Shown piece after piece: positions 24,585-33,993 of a DNA stretch of 64,000 nt. The stretch is taken from assembly GCF_017565745.1 (NCBI RefSeq), contig NZ_JAGDYM010000003.1:1-64000 (forward strand), given 5' to 3'. The notes beneath the pieces were generated by a model, which saw only the letters and a list, made by a program, of their open reading frames with translations, ran no database searches and was not told the origin of the DNA. Every line of letters begins with the position of its first letter. Position 1 is the first letter of the stretch. This DNA comes from Leucobacter weissii (lineage in GTDB: Bacteria; Actinomycetota; Actinomycetes; Actinomycetales; Microbacteriaceae). Both the position numbers and the translations under genes were made by a program.

Positions 24585-26585
24585 ATGTCTCGCACGCAGT
24601 ACGCAGGGGTGCTCCCTCCGGGGGACCGCCAGTCGTCTCGTCTGCCGGACTATCTCGCGGGCGTCCAGGGGCTCCGCACCCTGGCGGCCCTGCTCGTCGC
24701 CGTCTACCACATCTGGTTCAGCCGGGTCTCCGGCGGAGTGGACGTGTTCTTCGTGGTGGCGGGGTATTTCGCGGCCAAGTCGCTGATGCGTATGGGCGTC
24801 GCGGGCACCGTGCGCGAGCGGGTCGGCGGCCTGGTCGCCTACTGGATGCGCACGCTGCGCCGGGTCACCCCCTCGGCCGTCGTGGTGATCATCGGGACGG
24901 TGATCGCCGCCGTCCTCTTCATGCCCCGCAACGCCTGGGAATACGCGCTCCCGCACGGCTTCGCCGCCCTGTTCCACTTCGAGAACTGGCTGCTCATCTC
25001 CTCCGACGCCGACTATCTGCAGCAGGGACTCCGCGCCTCGCCGTTCCAGCAGTTCTGGGCGCTCTCGGTGCAGGTGCAGCTCTACCTGGCGGTTCCGCTC
25101 GTGCTGCTGCTCGCGGTGAGCCTCGCGGCCTGGCGCCGCTGGCCGGTTAAGGCGACCGCGCTCGTGCTGCTCGGGCTGGCCTTCGCCGCGTCGTTCGCGT
25201 TCTCCGTCTGGTACACGGCCGCGGATCAGGAGGCCGCCTACTTCAACACGGCCGCGCGGGCCTGGGAGTTCCTGGCGGGGGCGATCCTCTTCCTCGTGAT
25301 GACGCGCGGGCTCGCGGACCGGCGCCTCGCCGGTCTGCTCGGCTGGCTCGGCCTCGTCATGCTGGTGTCGCTCGGCGCCCTGCTCGACGTGTCGCGGCTG
25401 TTCCCCGGCTGGGTCGCGCTCGTCCCCGTGGCCGCGGCGATCCTCATCATGGTGAGCGCCGCCAGCGAGCGAGCGCCGTGGCCGCTGCGGGCCAAGCCGC
25501 TGGTCTGGTTCGGCGACGCCTCCTTCGCCTTCTACCTCTGGCACTGGCCCATCCTCGTGATGTACCGGTACCGCTTCGGCGAGCACGTCGGGATCCTCGG
25601 CGGTCTCCTCATCCTGCTGCTCTCGGCGGTGCTGGCCTATCTGACCACGCGGTTCGTCGAGCTTCCGCTGCGCAACTGGAAGCGCCTGGGCGCCTCCGCG
25701 GTGGCGACGCTGGTCGCGGTCGCGCTCGTCGCCGCGCCGGCTTTCGCCGCCCTGGCCACCTGGCAGCGGGTGTCGGAGGCGGAACTGCGCGCGGCCCAGC
25801 ACGAGGTGGAGACGGCGGTCATCGGCGGCGACATCCCGGTGGATCGTCTGGTGCCCGACTTCCTCCTCATCCGGGAGGATCAGCCGGACGTGTACCGCAA
25901 CGGCTGCCACCAGCGGCTCAGGGCCGAGGAGGTGATCGCCTGCGAGTCGGGCGTGATCGACGGCGCCCGTACCATCGCGGTGGTCGGCGGTTCGCACTCC
26001 GCCCAGTGGATCGACGTGGTGCGGCGGGCGGCCGAGCAGGTCGATGCCAGGGTGGTCTCGATGACGAAGAGCGCGTGCCTCTTCGGCGACCCCGACGAGG
26101 GGCAGGTGGGATCCGACCCGTCCTGCGCGGTCTGGGCCCGGGCCGTGCTCGACGAGCTGCTCGACTCGCCGCCGGATCTCGTGGTCACGATCGCCACGCG
26201 GAAGTCCGGCGACACCGACATCGTCGGCAGGAGCTACCGCTCGTATTTCGGCGTGCTCGCGGACGCCGGGATCCCGGTGGTCGGCATCCGCGAGAACCCG
26301 CGGTTCGCCTTCGACGTCCCGGACTGCATCGAGGCGGAGGGGCCCGAGGCGTGCGCCCGGCCGCGATCGGACTTCTACGCGAACGAGAAGCCGCACGACT
26401 TCTCCGAGTTCGCGGGCTTCGACTTCGTCGACGTCGCCCAGGATCTCTGCCCGGGCGAGACCTGCGCGGTGGTCGACGGCAACGTGATCGTCTACCGCGA
26501 CCGGCACCATCTCACCCGAACCTGGACGCTCCGCTTCGGGGATCGCGTCGAGCAGGCGATCCTGGATCGGCTCGGCGGATCCTGA
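24585..26585 (+). CDS. Membrane acyltransferase 3 with C-terminal SGNH domain (OafA-like)
   Basis: The 666-residue protein joins an acyltransferase-3 membrane domain (about residues 20-400, ten helices) to an extracytoplasmic SGNH hydrolase-like domain (about 430-666). The first domain has the family histidine in AVYHIWFSR and GGVDVFFVVAGYFAAKSL. The position usually reading S-x-x-E-x-Q-F-Y is ALSVQVQLYLAVPL here, with Gln for Glu. The second domain shows block I VVGGSHSAQW (near 465) and the catalytic Asp-x-x-His as YRDRHHLTRTW (near 639). Such fusions O-acetylate wall or capsule sugars: the membrane part brings an acyl group across and the SGNH part places it. Its location between an LCP ligase and a galactosyltransferase gene supports decoration of the same polymer. 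Confidence 0.88.
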   Translation: MSRTQYAGVLPPGDRQSSRLPDYLAGVQGLRTLAALLVAVYHIWFSRVSGGVDVFFVVAGYFAAKSLMRMGVAGTVRERVGGLVAYWMRTLRRVTPSAVVVIIGTVIAAVLFMPRNAWEYALPHGFAALFHFENWLLISSDADYLQQGLRASPFQQFWALSVQVQLYLAVPLVLLLAVSLAAWRRWPVKATALVLLGLAFAASFAFSVWYTAADQEAAYFNTAARAWEFLAGAILFLVMTRGLADRRLAGLLGWLGLVMLVSLGALLDVSRLFPGWVALVPVAAAILIMVSAASERAPWPLRAKPLVWFGDASFAFYLWHWPILVMYRYRFGEHVGILGGLLILLLSAVLAYLTTRFVELPLRNWKRLGASAVATLVAVALVAAPAFAALATWQRVSEAELRAAQHEVETAVIGGDIPVDRLVPDFLLIREDQPDVYRNGCHQRLRAEEVIACESGVIDGARTIAVVGGSHSAQWIDVVRRAAEQVDARVVSMTKSACLFGDPDEGQVGSDPSCAVWARAVLDELLDSPPDLVVTIATRKSGDTDIVGRSYRSYFGVLADAGIPVVGIRENPRFAFDVPDCIEAEGPEACARPRSDFYANEKPHDFSEFAGFDFVDVAQDLCPGETCAVVDGNVIVYRDRHHLTRTWTLRFGDRVEQAILDRLGGS

Positions 26586-26621
26586 TGCGCTGCGGCCGCG
26601 ACCTCCGATCCGTGCGGCCAC

Positions 26622-26627
26622 TACACT
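26622..26627 (+). promoter_or_regulatory. -10 box of the GlfT1-like gene (leaderless type)
   Basis: TACACT ends seven bases before GTG 26635. Confidence 0.5.
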
Positions 26628-26634
26628 TGCTGAC

Positions 26635-27633
26635 GTGACTGAACGGGGTACAGATGCGCGCGTGACCGCGGTGATGGTCGCCTACAACCGCCGGGCGCTG
26701 CTGGGCGAGGCGCTGGCGGCGCTGGCGGCGCAGACGCGGCCGGTGGATCGGCTGATCGTGGTCGACAACGCCTCCGAGGACGGCTCGGCGGAGTTCGCGG
26801 AGGAGCGGCTCGCGGACTGGGGCGAGCGGGCGAGGCTCATCAGGCTCTCCGAGAACACCGGGGGCGCCGGCGGCTTCGCCGTGGGCGTCGCGGCGGCGGT
26901 CGCCGACCCGCGCACCGACTGGGTGTGGGTGATGGACGACGACACGGTGCCCGGGCCGGAGGCGCTCGCCGGCGCCCTCGCCGCGCACGCGCGCTATCGC
27001 GAGACCGGCCCCGACAACCTCGCGGTGATGGGTTCGCGCGTGGTCTGGACCGACGGCGAGGACCACCCGATGAACACGCCCAAGGCCAAGATCGGGGCCG
27101 GCCGCGCGGAGCGCGAGCGCGCGGCGGCGGTCGGTGCGATGGAGATCCGCTCCATCTCGTTCGTGTCCGCGTTCCTCCGAGCCGCCCGCGTGCGCGAGCT
27201 GGGCCTGCCGATCGCCGACTACTTCCTCTGGAACGACGACTTCGAGTTCTCGGCGCGTCTGCTGCGCGGTGCCCGCGGCCTCTACGTGCCCGGCTCCGTG
27301 GTGACGCACAAGACGAGGATCCGCGGATCGAGCGACCAGGATCCCGGACCGCGCTTCTACTACGAGGTGCGCAACAAGCTGTGGGTGTTCCGCTTCAGCC
27401 GGGCGCTCCGCTGGTGGGAGTCGCTGCTGTACCAGGCCGCGTCGGCGCGCCGCTGGGCGCGCACGATGCGGGCCTCGGCGGATCGTGCGCAGCTGCGCGA
27501 CTGCCTGCGCCGGGGATGGCGCGACGGCCTCCGCACCCGCCCGCGCGCCAACGCGCGCGTGCTGGCGGGGGCGGGCGTGCCCGCGGACGCGCTGGACGTG
27601 GTCGAGCGCCTCGACGGGGCGCCGCGCGCCTGA
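26635..27633 (+). CDS. Glycosyltransferase family 2, GlfT1/rhamnosyltransferase-like
   Basis: This 332-residue GT-A enzyme has TAVMVAYNRRALLGEALAAL, IVVDNASEDGS, NTGGAGGFAVGVA and the metal-binding WVWVMDDDTVPGPEA, then NDDFEFSARLLRGA in the acceptor/catalytic region. The NTGGAGGF and MDDDT combination is typical of GlfT1-type galactofuranosyl initiators and of related rhamnosyltransferases in actinobacteria. No membrane helix is seen; it would act on lipid-linked acceptors at the inner face of the membrane. With the GlfT2-like enzyme at 52856-54721 and galE it suggests a galactan-type wall polymer. Choosing between galactofuranosyl and rhamnosyl transfer needs biochemistry. Confidence 0.85.
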   Translation: MTERGTDARVTAVMVAYNRRALLGEALAALAAQTRPVDRLIVVDNASEDGSAEFAEERLADWGERARLIRLSENTGGAGGFAVGVAAAVADPRTDWVWVMDDDTVPGPEALAGALAAHARYRETGPDNLAVMGSRVVWTDGEDHPMNTPKAKIGAGRAERERAAAVGAMEIRSISFVSAFLRAARVRELGLPIADYFLWNDDFEFSARLLRGARGLYVPGSVVTHKTRIRGSSDQDPGPRFYYEVRNKLWVFRFSRALRWWESLLYQAASARRWARTMRASADRAQLRDCLRRGWRDGLRTRPRANARVLAGAGVPADALDVVERLDGAPRA

Positions 27634-27698
27634 GCGGAGCGCTTCACCTGTCGTTGGCCTCTCGGCCATCTCCTATTCTCCTCCCCGCAATCGGGTCG

Positions 27699-27719
27699 TC
27701 ACCGAACGATCACCGAACG
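27699..27719 (+). promoter_or_regulatory. Candidate PHO box upstream of the nuclease/5'-nucleotidase gene
   Basis: TCACCGAACG occurs twice (27699-27708 and 27710-27719), repeating with an exact 11-bp period. The units resemble the GTTCACC-N4 direct repeats bound by PhoP in streptomycetes. A possible -10 (TAGCTT, 27735-27740) lies just downstream. The position fits activation of a phosphate-scavenging enzyme when phosphate is scarce. Confidence 0.5.
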
Positions 27720-27800
27720 GTTCCGCGGCGCCTCTAGCTTGGACCTCGCGTGCGCGGATTCCGCTGCCGCTCGACCGATCAGGGGAGCATGAGGATTCAC

Positions 27801-30800
27801 ATGTCTGAGCAATCATTCTCGGCGAGGTTCGGCAGGGGCCTGCTGGCCGCAGCCGCGGGCCTGGCCGTCGCCGTCACCGGCCTCGTCCCGGGGGCCACGG
27901 CAGCCAATGCGGCGACCGCGTGGGATGGCGTCGTCATCAACGAGGCCTACCTCAGCGGCGGCAGCGCCGGCGCGGCCTATACGAACAAGTTCGTCGAGCT
28001 CTACAACACGACGGATCGCGACATCAGCCTCACCGGCACGTCGCTGCAGTATCGCTCGGCGACGGGGTCCGGCAGCACCACCGGCGTGACCGCGCTGACG
28101 GGGACGATCAAGGCGAAGGGCTACTACCTCGTCCAGGGGGGCTCGAACGGAGCCAACGGCGCGGCGCTGCCGGCTCCCGACGCGTCCGGCAGCCTGAACC
28201 CCTCGGGCACCACCGGCACGGTACTCCTCGCCGTGGGCACCAGCGCGCTCACGATCCCGACCGGCAGCGTCGTCGGCGACGCGAACGTGGTGGACCTGCT
28301 CGGCTACGGAACCTCCAACACCTTCGAGGGGACGGTCGCGACCGCCCCCTCGGGCAACACCGATGTCCGGTCGAACAACCGCACCGACGGCGTCGACACC
28401 GATGACAACCGGAACGACTTCTCGCTCTCCGCGACGATCACCCCGCAGAACTCGGCCTCGACGGGCGGCGGCACCGACCCCACGGATCCGACCGATCCCG
28501 AGCCGGGCGCCGAGAAGACCATCGCCGAGATCCAGGGCACCGGAGCGACCTCGCCCGAGGTCGGCAACACGGTCACGACCAGAGGCGTCGTCACCGCGAG
28601 CTATGCGACCGGCGGCTTCAACGGCTTCTACATCCAGACCCCGGGCACCGGCGGCGACATCGACCTCGCCGCGCACACCGCGTCGGACGGGATCTTCGCC
28701 TACGGCGGCAACGCCGCGGGCACGGTCGCGGTCGGCGACTACGTGAAGGTCACCGGCGTGATCGCCGAATACCGGGCGAGCAGCGCCACCACCCCCGGCA
28801 CGTTGACCCAGATCCTTCCCGCGAACGCCGCCGCCGTCGAGAAGCTGACCGAGTCGGTCACGCCGCCGCAGCCCGCCAAGGTCGCGTTCCCGCGGAACGA
28901 AGCGCAGCGCGAGAGCCTCGAGGGCATGCTGATCGAGCCGCAGGGCGACTACACGGTCAGCAACACCTACTCCACCAACGCTTACGGAACGGTCGGCCTG
29001 GCCACCGGCACGAGTCCGCTCATCACCCCGACGGAGGCGGCGAAGCCGGGCACGCAGGCGTACCAGGACGTGGTGGCGGACAACGCCGCGCGCGGCGTCG
29101 TCCTGGACGACGGCGCGTCGACCAACTACGGACCTTCGGCATCGGCCGCCAACAAGGCGATTCCGCTGCCCTACCTCTCCAAGACCAAGCCGGTGCGCGT
29201 GGGTGCGAAGGTCGCCTTCACCAGGCCGGTGATCCTCGACTACCGCTTCGACGTGTGGGGCTTCCAACCGACCCAGCACATCACCGGGCAGACGCCCGAG
29301 GCGCAGCTGCCGGTTTCGTTCGAGAACACCCGCACCCCGAAACCGGAGGAGGTCGGCGGCGACCTCAAGCTCGCGACCTTCAACGTGCTCAACTACTTCA
29401 CCACCACCGGTGATCAGGTCTCGGGATGCTCGTTCTACAACGACCGCGACGGCAATCCGATCGCGGTCAACACCAACTGCGACGCGCGCGGTGCGGCCAA
29501 CGCCGTCAACCTCAAGCGCCAGGAGGACAAGATCGTCGCGGCGATCAACGGGCTCGGCGCCGACGTCGTCTCGCTCGAGGAGATCGAGAACTCGGTCAAG
29601 TTCGGCAAGGATCGCGACGACGCGCTCTCGAAGCTGGTCGCTGCGCTCAACGCGAAGGCCGGTCCGGGCACCTGGAGTTTCGTGCCGTCGCCCGCTGCGG
29701 CCGATCTCCCCGCGCCCAGCGCCGAGGACGTGATCCGCAACGCCTACATCTACCGCTCCGCGACGGCGGAGACGGTCGGCGGGTCGGTCGTGCTCACCGG
29801 CAACGCGGCGTTCTCGAACGCCCGCGAGCCGCTCGCCCAGGCCTTCAAAGCCAAGGGCGCGCCCGACGCGGCGAAGATCCTCGTGATCACCAACCACTTC
29901 AAGTCCAAGAGCGGGCCGCGCTCGGGATCGCCGGCACCGTCGCCGGAGAATCAGGACACGGGCGACGGTCAAGGCTACTGGAACGGCGACCGCAAGGCGC
30001 AGGCGACGGCGCTCGTCGCCTTCGCCGACGCGCAGAAGCAGGCGCACGGCACCGAGCGGGTGTTCCTGGTCGGCGATTTCAACGCCTACGCGAAGGAGGA
30101 TCCGATCGGGATCCTCGAAGCGGCCGGCTACGTGAATCAGGGCGCCAAGACGGGGAAGTACAGCTACTCCTTCAGCGGGCAGAGCGGATCTCTCGACGTG
30201 ATCTTCGCTTCGGAGCAGGCGGATGAGGCGGTCACGGGCGCCGACATCTGGAACATCAACGCCCCCGAGGCGATCGCGCTCGAGTACAGCCGGTACAACT
30301 ACAACGTCACCGACTTCTACGATGACTCGGCGTACCGCTCGAGCGACCACGATCCGGTGCTCGTCGGCGTGTCCAACGGCGAGGGCGAGGGCCCTTCCGA
30401 GACGGTGAAGCTCAACCTGCTGAACATCAACGATTTCCACGGCCGGATCGATAAGACCACCACGGTGCAGTTCGCCGGCACGATCGAGCAGCTCCGCAAG
30501 GCGGAGGGCGAGGACAACACGCTCTTCCTCTCCGACGGCGACAACATCGGCGCGTCGCTGTTCAACTCCTCCGTGCAGAAGGATCAGCCGACGATCGACG
30601 TGCTGAACGCGCTCGACCTGAAGGCCTCCGCGGTGGGCAACCACGAGTTCGACCTCGGCATGGACGATCTCACCGGTCGCGTGATCGGCGCCCCCGAGGC
30701 GCGGAACGCGAAGTGGGACTACCTCGGCGCGAACGTGTACCAGAAGGGCACCCAGAAGGCGGCGCTCAAGGAGTACTCGATCCAGGAGATCGACGGGCTC

Positions 30801-32933
30801 AAGGTGGCGATCATCGGCGCGGTGACGGCGGAGACGCCGACGCTCGTCGGCCCGGCCGGTGTGGCGGACCTCGAGTTCGGCGATCCGGTGGACGCAGTGA
30901 ACCGTGTCGCGGCGCAGCTCACGGACGGCAACGCCGAGAACGGCGAGGCGGACGTGCTGATCGCCGAGTACCACGAGGGTGCGAGCGCCGGCTTGAAGGA
31001 GGGCGCCACGCTCGACCAGGAACTCGCTCAGGGCGGTGTCTTCGCGAAGATCGTGAACGAGACCAGCCCGAAGGTGTCGGCGATCTTCACCGGCCACACC
31101 CACAAGGAGTACTCGTGGGACGGGCCCGTCAAGGGAAGCGACGCCAAGCGGGCGGTTCTGCAGACCGGCAACTACGGCGAGAACATCGGCCAGAACGTGC
31201 TGACGATCGACCGCGCGACGAAGAACGTCCTCTCCTACGAGGCCAAGAACGTCAAGCGGACCACCGCCGCCGAGGCGGATCTGGTCGCCGAGTTCCCGCG
31301 CGTGGCGCAGGTGAAGACGATCGTGGACGCGGCCCTCGCGTACGCGGCGACCGAGGGGCAGAAGCCCGTCGGCTCCGCGACGGCGGACATCACGACCGCA
31401 CACACGGGCGGCGCCTACGGGGTCGACGGCTACGGCGGAGCCGATGCCAAGCGCGACGATCGCGCCAACCAGTCCGCCTTGGGCAGTCTGGTCGCCGACT
31501 CCCTCGTCGAATCGTTGAAGGAGCCGCGTCTGGGCGGCGCCGAGATCGGCATCTCGAACCCGGGCGGCATGCGCGACGAGCTCCGCAAGGGCACGATCAC
31601 GTATGCCCAGGCGAATGCCGTGCTGCCGTTCGCGAACAACCTGTGGACTACCTCGCTCACCGGTGCGGATCTCAAGTCCGTGCTCGAGCAGCAGTGGCAG
31701 CGGGACGCGGCGGGCAATGTGCCCAGCCGTCCGTTCCTCGCGCTGAGCGTGTCGAAGAACGTGCGCTACACCTTCGACACCTCGAAGCCCGAGGGCGAGC
31801 GCATCACCGGCATCTGGGTGAGTGGCGCCCGCGTCACCGACACCGCGAAGTTCCGCGTGGCGGCGCCGTCGTTCCTGATCGAGGGCGGAGACAACTTCAC
31901 CGCTTTCAAGAAGGGGACCGACGCCCGCGACTCGGGTCTTGTGGATCGCGATGCCTGGATGGCCTACCTGACGGCGCATGAGAACGCCGCACCGGACTTC
32001 GCCAAGCGCGGTGTCGAGGTGCAGAATGTTCCGTCCGCGGCCGTACGGCAGGGGTCGGAGTTGTCGTTCCGGATCGGCGACGTCGACGGAGCGAACACGA
32101 AGACGAATGGCGGCCTGAACCTCACCTCGCTGGGGAGCCCCGACAACACCGCGGTGAAGGTGAGCTTCGCGGGGTCGTCGGTCGCTCCCGCGGAGGTGTC
32201 GCTCACCGACGGGAAGGCACTCGTAAAGGTGCCGGTGCCGTCCGACGTGTCCGGCGACGTCCTGGTGAAGGTCGTCGGTGCGGAGTCCGGCACCGAGGTC
32301 ACGATTCCGGTGACCGTGGAGCAGGCGCCGGTTGTGGAGCCGGAGCCGGTCGTGCCCGCGATCTCGGTGAAGTTCGCGCGTACGTCGCCACGCTACGGGC
32401 AGTCGAATACGGCGACGGTCACCGTCTCCGCCGACGGCGTACGCGCCTCGGGCGACGTCCAGGTGGCCTTCGACGGCAAGACGCTGGCGAAGAACGGCAG
32501 GCTTTCCGCCGGGAAGTACACCGTGACGCTGCCCAAGACGGTGAAGCCGGGCACCCGGTCGCTGGTCGCGAAGTTCCTTGGAACGAAGACCGTCGCAGCC
32601 GGGCAGGTCTCGAAGAAGCTGAAGGTCGCCAAGGGCAAGGCGTCCGTGTCTGCGAAGCTCGCGAAGTCGAAGATCACGCGCAAGCAGAGGGGCAAGGTGA
32701 CGGTCACGGCCAAGCTCTCGGACGCGTCGGGCGTGTACGCGACCGGGAAGCTGCGCGTCCTCAAGGGCAAGAAGGTGCTCAAGACGGTGAGTCTGAAGTC
32801 GTCGCAGAAGGGGAAGGTGCGCATCGCTTTGCCGAAGCTGAAGAAGGGCAAGCACGCGTTGCGGGTCCAACTGCAGGGCGGCCTCCTGATCTCCAAGGCG
32901 ACGTCGAAGCGGTTCACTCTTCGGGTGAGGTGA
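27801..32933 (+). CDS. Secreted ExeM/NucH-type nuclease fused to a 5'-nucleotidase
   Basis: The 1,710-residue exported protein has a signal peptide (residues 1-37, ending near ATAANAAT). Domains follow in order: lamin-tail domain (40-210); OB-fold region (237-350); endonuclease/exonuclease/phosphatase domain (520-850) with GDLKLATFNVLNYF, SLEEIENS, GDFNAYAKEDP and SSDHDPVLVG; 5'-nucleotidase metallophosphatase domain (869-1110) with NINDFHGR, SDGDNIGAS, GNHEFDLG and FTGHTHKEYSW; 5'-nucleotidase C-terminal domain (1189-1392) with ISNPGGMRDEL; Ig-like domains; and a Lys/Arg-rich tail module (1519-1710) ending KRFTLRVR. It would cut extracellular DNA or RNA and release phosphate from the nucleotides in one polypeptide. 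I chose ATG 27801, with AGGA six bases upstream, over ATG 27789. No LPXTG sorting signal is present. Confidence 0.92.
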   Translation: MSEQSFSARFGRGLLAAAAGLAVAVTGLVPGATAANAATAWDGVVINEAYLSGGSAGAAYTNKFVELYNTTDRDISLTGTSLQYRSATGSGSTTGVTALTGTIKAKGYYLVQGGSNGANGAALPAPDASGSLNPSGTTGTVLLAVGTSALTIPTGSVVGDANVVDLLGYGTSNTFEGTVATAPSGNTDVRSNNRTDGVDTDDNRNDFSLSATITPQNSASTGGGTDPTDPTDPEPGAEKTIAEIQGTGATSPEVGNTVTTRGVVTASYATGGFNGFYIQTPGTGGDIDLAAHTASDGIFAYGGNAAGTVAVGDYVKVTGVIAEYRASSATTPGTLTQILPANAAAVEKLTESVTPPQPAKVAFPRNEAQRESLEGMLIEPQGDYTVSNTYSTNAYGTVGLATGTSPLITPTEAAKPGTQAYQDVVADNAARGVVLDDGASTNYGPSASAANKAIPLPYLSKTKPVRVGAKVAFTRPVILDYRFDVWGFQPTQHITGQTPEAQLPVSFENTRTPKPEEVGGDLKLATFNVLNYFTTTGDQVSGCSFYNDRDGNPIAVNTNCDARGAANAVNLKRQEDKIVAAINGLGADVVSLEEIENSVKFGKDRDDALSKLVAALNAKAGPGTWSFVPSPAAADLPAPSAEDVIRNAYIYRSATAETVGGSVVLTGNAAFSNAREPLAQAFKAKGAPDAAKILVITNHFKSKSGPRSGSPAPSPENQDTGDGQGYWNGDRKAQATALVAFADAQKQAHGTERVFLVGDFNAYAKEDPIGILEAAGYVNQGAKTGKYSYSFSGQSGSLDVIFASEQADEAVTGADIWNINAPEAIALEYSRYNYNVTDFYDDSAYRSSDHDPVLVGVSNGEGEGPSETVKLNLLNINDFHGRIDKTTTVQFAGTIEQLRKAEGEDNTLFLSDGDNIGASLFNSSVQKDQPTIDVLNALDLKASAVGNHEFDLGMDDLTGRVIGAPEARNAKWDYLGANVYQKGTQKAALKEYSIQEIDGLKVAIIGAVTAETPTLVGPAGVADLEFGDPVDAVNRVAAQLTDGNAENGEADVLIAEYHEGASAGLKEGATLDQELAQGGVFAKIVNETSPKVSAIFTGHTHKEYSWDGPVKGSDAKRAVLQTGNYGENIGQNVLTIDRATKNVLSYEAKNVKRTTAAEADLVAEFPRVAQVKTIVDAALAYAATEGQKPVGSATADITTAHTGGAYGVDGYGGADAKRDDRANQSALGSLVADSLVESLKEPRLGGAEIGISNPGGMRDELRKGTITYAQANAVLPFANNLWTTSLTGADLKSVLEQQWQRDAAGNVPSRPFLALSVSKNVRYTFDTSKPEGERITGIWVSGARVTDTAKFRVAAPSFLIEGGDNFTAFKKGTDARDSGLVDRDAWMAYLTAHENAAPDFAKRGVEVQNVPSAAVRQGSELSFRIGDVDGANTKTNGGLNLTSLGSPDNTAVKVSFAGSSVAPAEVSLTDGKALVKVPVPSDVSGDVLVKVVGAESGTEVTIPVTVEQAPVVEPEPVVPAISVKFARTSPRYGQSNTATVTVSADGVRASGDVQVAFDGKTLAKNGRLSAGKYTVTLPKTVKPGTRSLVAKFLGTKTVAAGQVSKKLKVAKGKASVSAKLAKSKITRKQRGKVTVTAKLSDASGVYATGKLRVLKGKKVLKTVSLKSSQKGKVRIALPKLKKGKHALRVQLQGGLLISKATSKRFTLRVR

Positions 32934-32955
32934 CGTAGCGATCGGCTGTGAGGCA

Positions 32956-33002
32956 CGCCGGCGGCTCCGGAGTCCGTTCCACGGGATCCGGAGCCGCCGG
33001 CG
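32956..33002 (+). terminator. Terminator after the nuclease/5'-nucleotidase gene
   Basis: CGCCGGCGGCTCCGGA (32956-32971) and TCCGGAGCCGCCGGCG (32987-33002) give a perfect 16-bp stem with a 15-nt loop, 22 bp after the stop codon. Confidence 0.85.
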
Positions 33003-33027
33003 TTCCCGGTAGTGCGCGGGTACTGGG

Positions 33028-33033
33028 TAGGCT
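33028..33033 (+). promoter_or_regulatory. -10 box of the GT2 gene at 33040 (leaderless type)
   Basis: TAGGCT ends six bases before GTG 33040. Confidence 0.45.
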
Positions 33034-33039
33034 GGTGCG

Positions 33040-33909
33040 GTGGAGACTGGCGGGGCGCGGGAGCGCCGGGACGACGGGTTCTCGCTGCTGCTCCCCGTGT
33101 ACGCGGGCGACGACGCGGGGTTCCTGCGCCTCGCCTTCGCCAGCTCGGTGCTGGAGCAGAGCCAGCCGCCCGCGGAGGTCGTCATCGTGCAGGACGGCCC
33201 CGTGCCGGGGGACCTCGCCGAGGAGCTCCGACGCCTCGCCGAGGAGAGTCCGGTCCCGGTGCGGCTCGTCGTCCTGCCGGAGAACCGGGGTCTCTCCGAA
33301 GCGTTGAACGCGGGGCTCGCGGTCTGCGGCTACGAGGTCGTGGCGCGGATCGACGCCGACGACGTGTCGATGCCGGAGCGCTTCGAGCGGCAGTGGCGCC
33401 TGATCCGGGAGGGCTACGACCTGATCGGCACCGGCATGGCCGAGTTCGAGCGGGATCACGGGACTCCCGGCGACGTGCGCGTTCCCCCGGTCGGCGCCCG
33501 GCGCATCCGCGAGCACGCTCGCACCCACAACCCGTTCAACCACCCCACGATGATGTACCGCCTCGCCGCGGTGGAGCGCGTCGGAGGCTATCAGCCGCTC
33601 GGCAAGATGGAGGACTACTGGCTCGGCGTGCGGCTGATCGTGAGCGGCGCCCGCGTCGAGAACATTCCGGATCCCCTCGTCGGCTACCGCGTCGGCTCGG
33701 GAGCGTTCTCGCGGCGCGGCGGCTGGGCCGAGGCGCGCACCGAGTGGCGGCTGCAGAGCGAGATGCGCCGGATCGGGTTCATCACGACGGCTCAGTACCT
33801 GCGCAACGTGGTGATGAAGGGCGCGTACCGGCTGATGCCGGCGAGCCTCAAGCGGGTGCTGTTCCGCCGTTTCGTCGCGGGCGGCCTGCCGGGCGACCGG
33901 GCCGTGTGA
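33040..33909 (+). CDS. Glycosyltransferase family 2
   Basis: The 289-residue cytoplasmic GT-A enzyme has FSLLLPVYAGDDAGFLRLAF, EVVIVQDGPVPGDL, LPENRGLSEALNAGL and the nucleotide-sugar/metal motif VARIDADDVSMPERF, followed by HNPFNHPTMMYRLAAVERVG and the acceptor-side MEDYWLGVRLI. This arrangement is that of capsule and exopolysaccharide transferases of the AmsE type, which add galactose or related sugars to lipid-linked oligosaccharides. It stands alone between two exoprotein genes with its own promoter and a terminator on each side. The substrate is unknown. Confidence 0.85.
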   Translation: METGGARERRDDGFSLLLPVYAGDDAGFLRLAFASSVLEQSQPPAEVVIVQDGPVPGDLAEELRRLAEESPVPVRLVVLPENRGLSEALNAGLAVCGYEVVARIDADDVSMPERFERQWRLIREGYDLIGTGMAEFERDHGTPGDVRVPPVGARRIREHARTHNPFNHPTMMYRLAAVERVGGYQPLGKMEDYWLGVRLIVSGARVENIPDPLVGYRVGSGAFSRRGGWAEARTEWRLQSEMRRIGFITTAQYLRNVVMKGAYRLMPASLKRVLFRRFVAGGLPGDRAV

Positions 33910-33935
33910 GGTCTCCCGGGAGTCCGGGGTGCGGA

Positions 33936-33964
33936 TGCCGGGCTTGCGGGCGGCGAACCCGGCA
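33936..33964. terminator. Bidirectional hairpin between the GT2 and LGFP genes
   Basis: TGCCGGG (33936-33942) and CCCGGCA (33958-33964) pair around 15 nt in the 84-bp gap between convergent genes. Confidence 0.5.
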
Positions 33965-33993
33965 CTCGCGTCCCCGATCCGGGGCGCGCGTCC

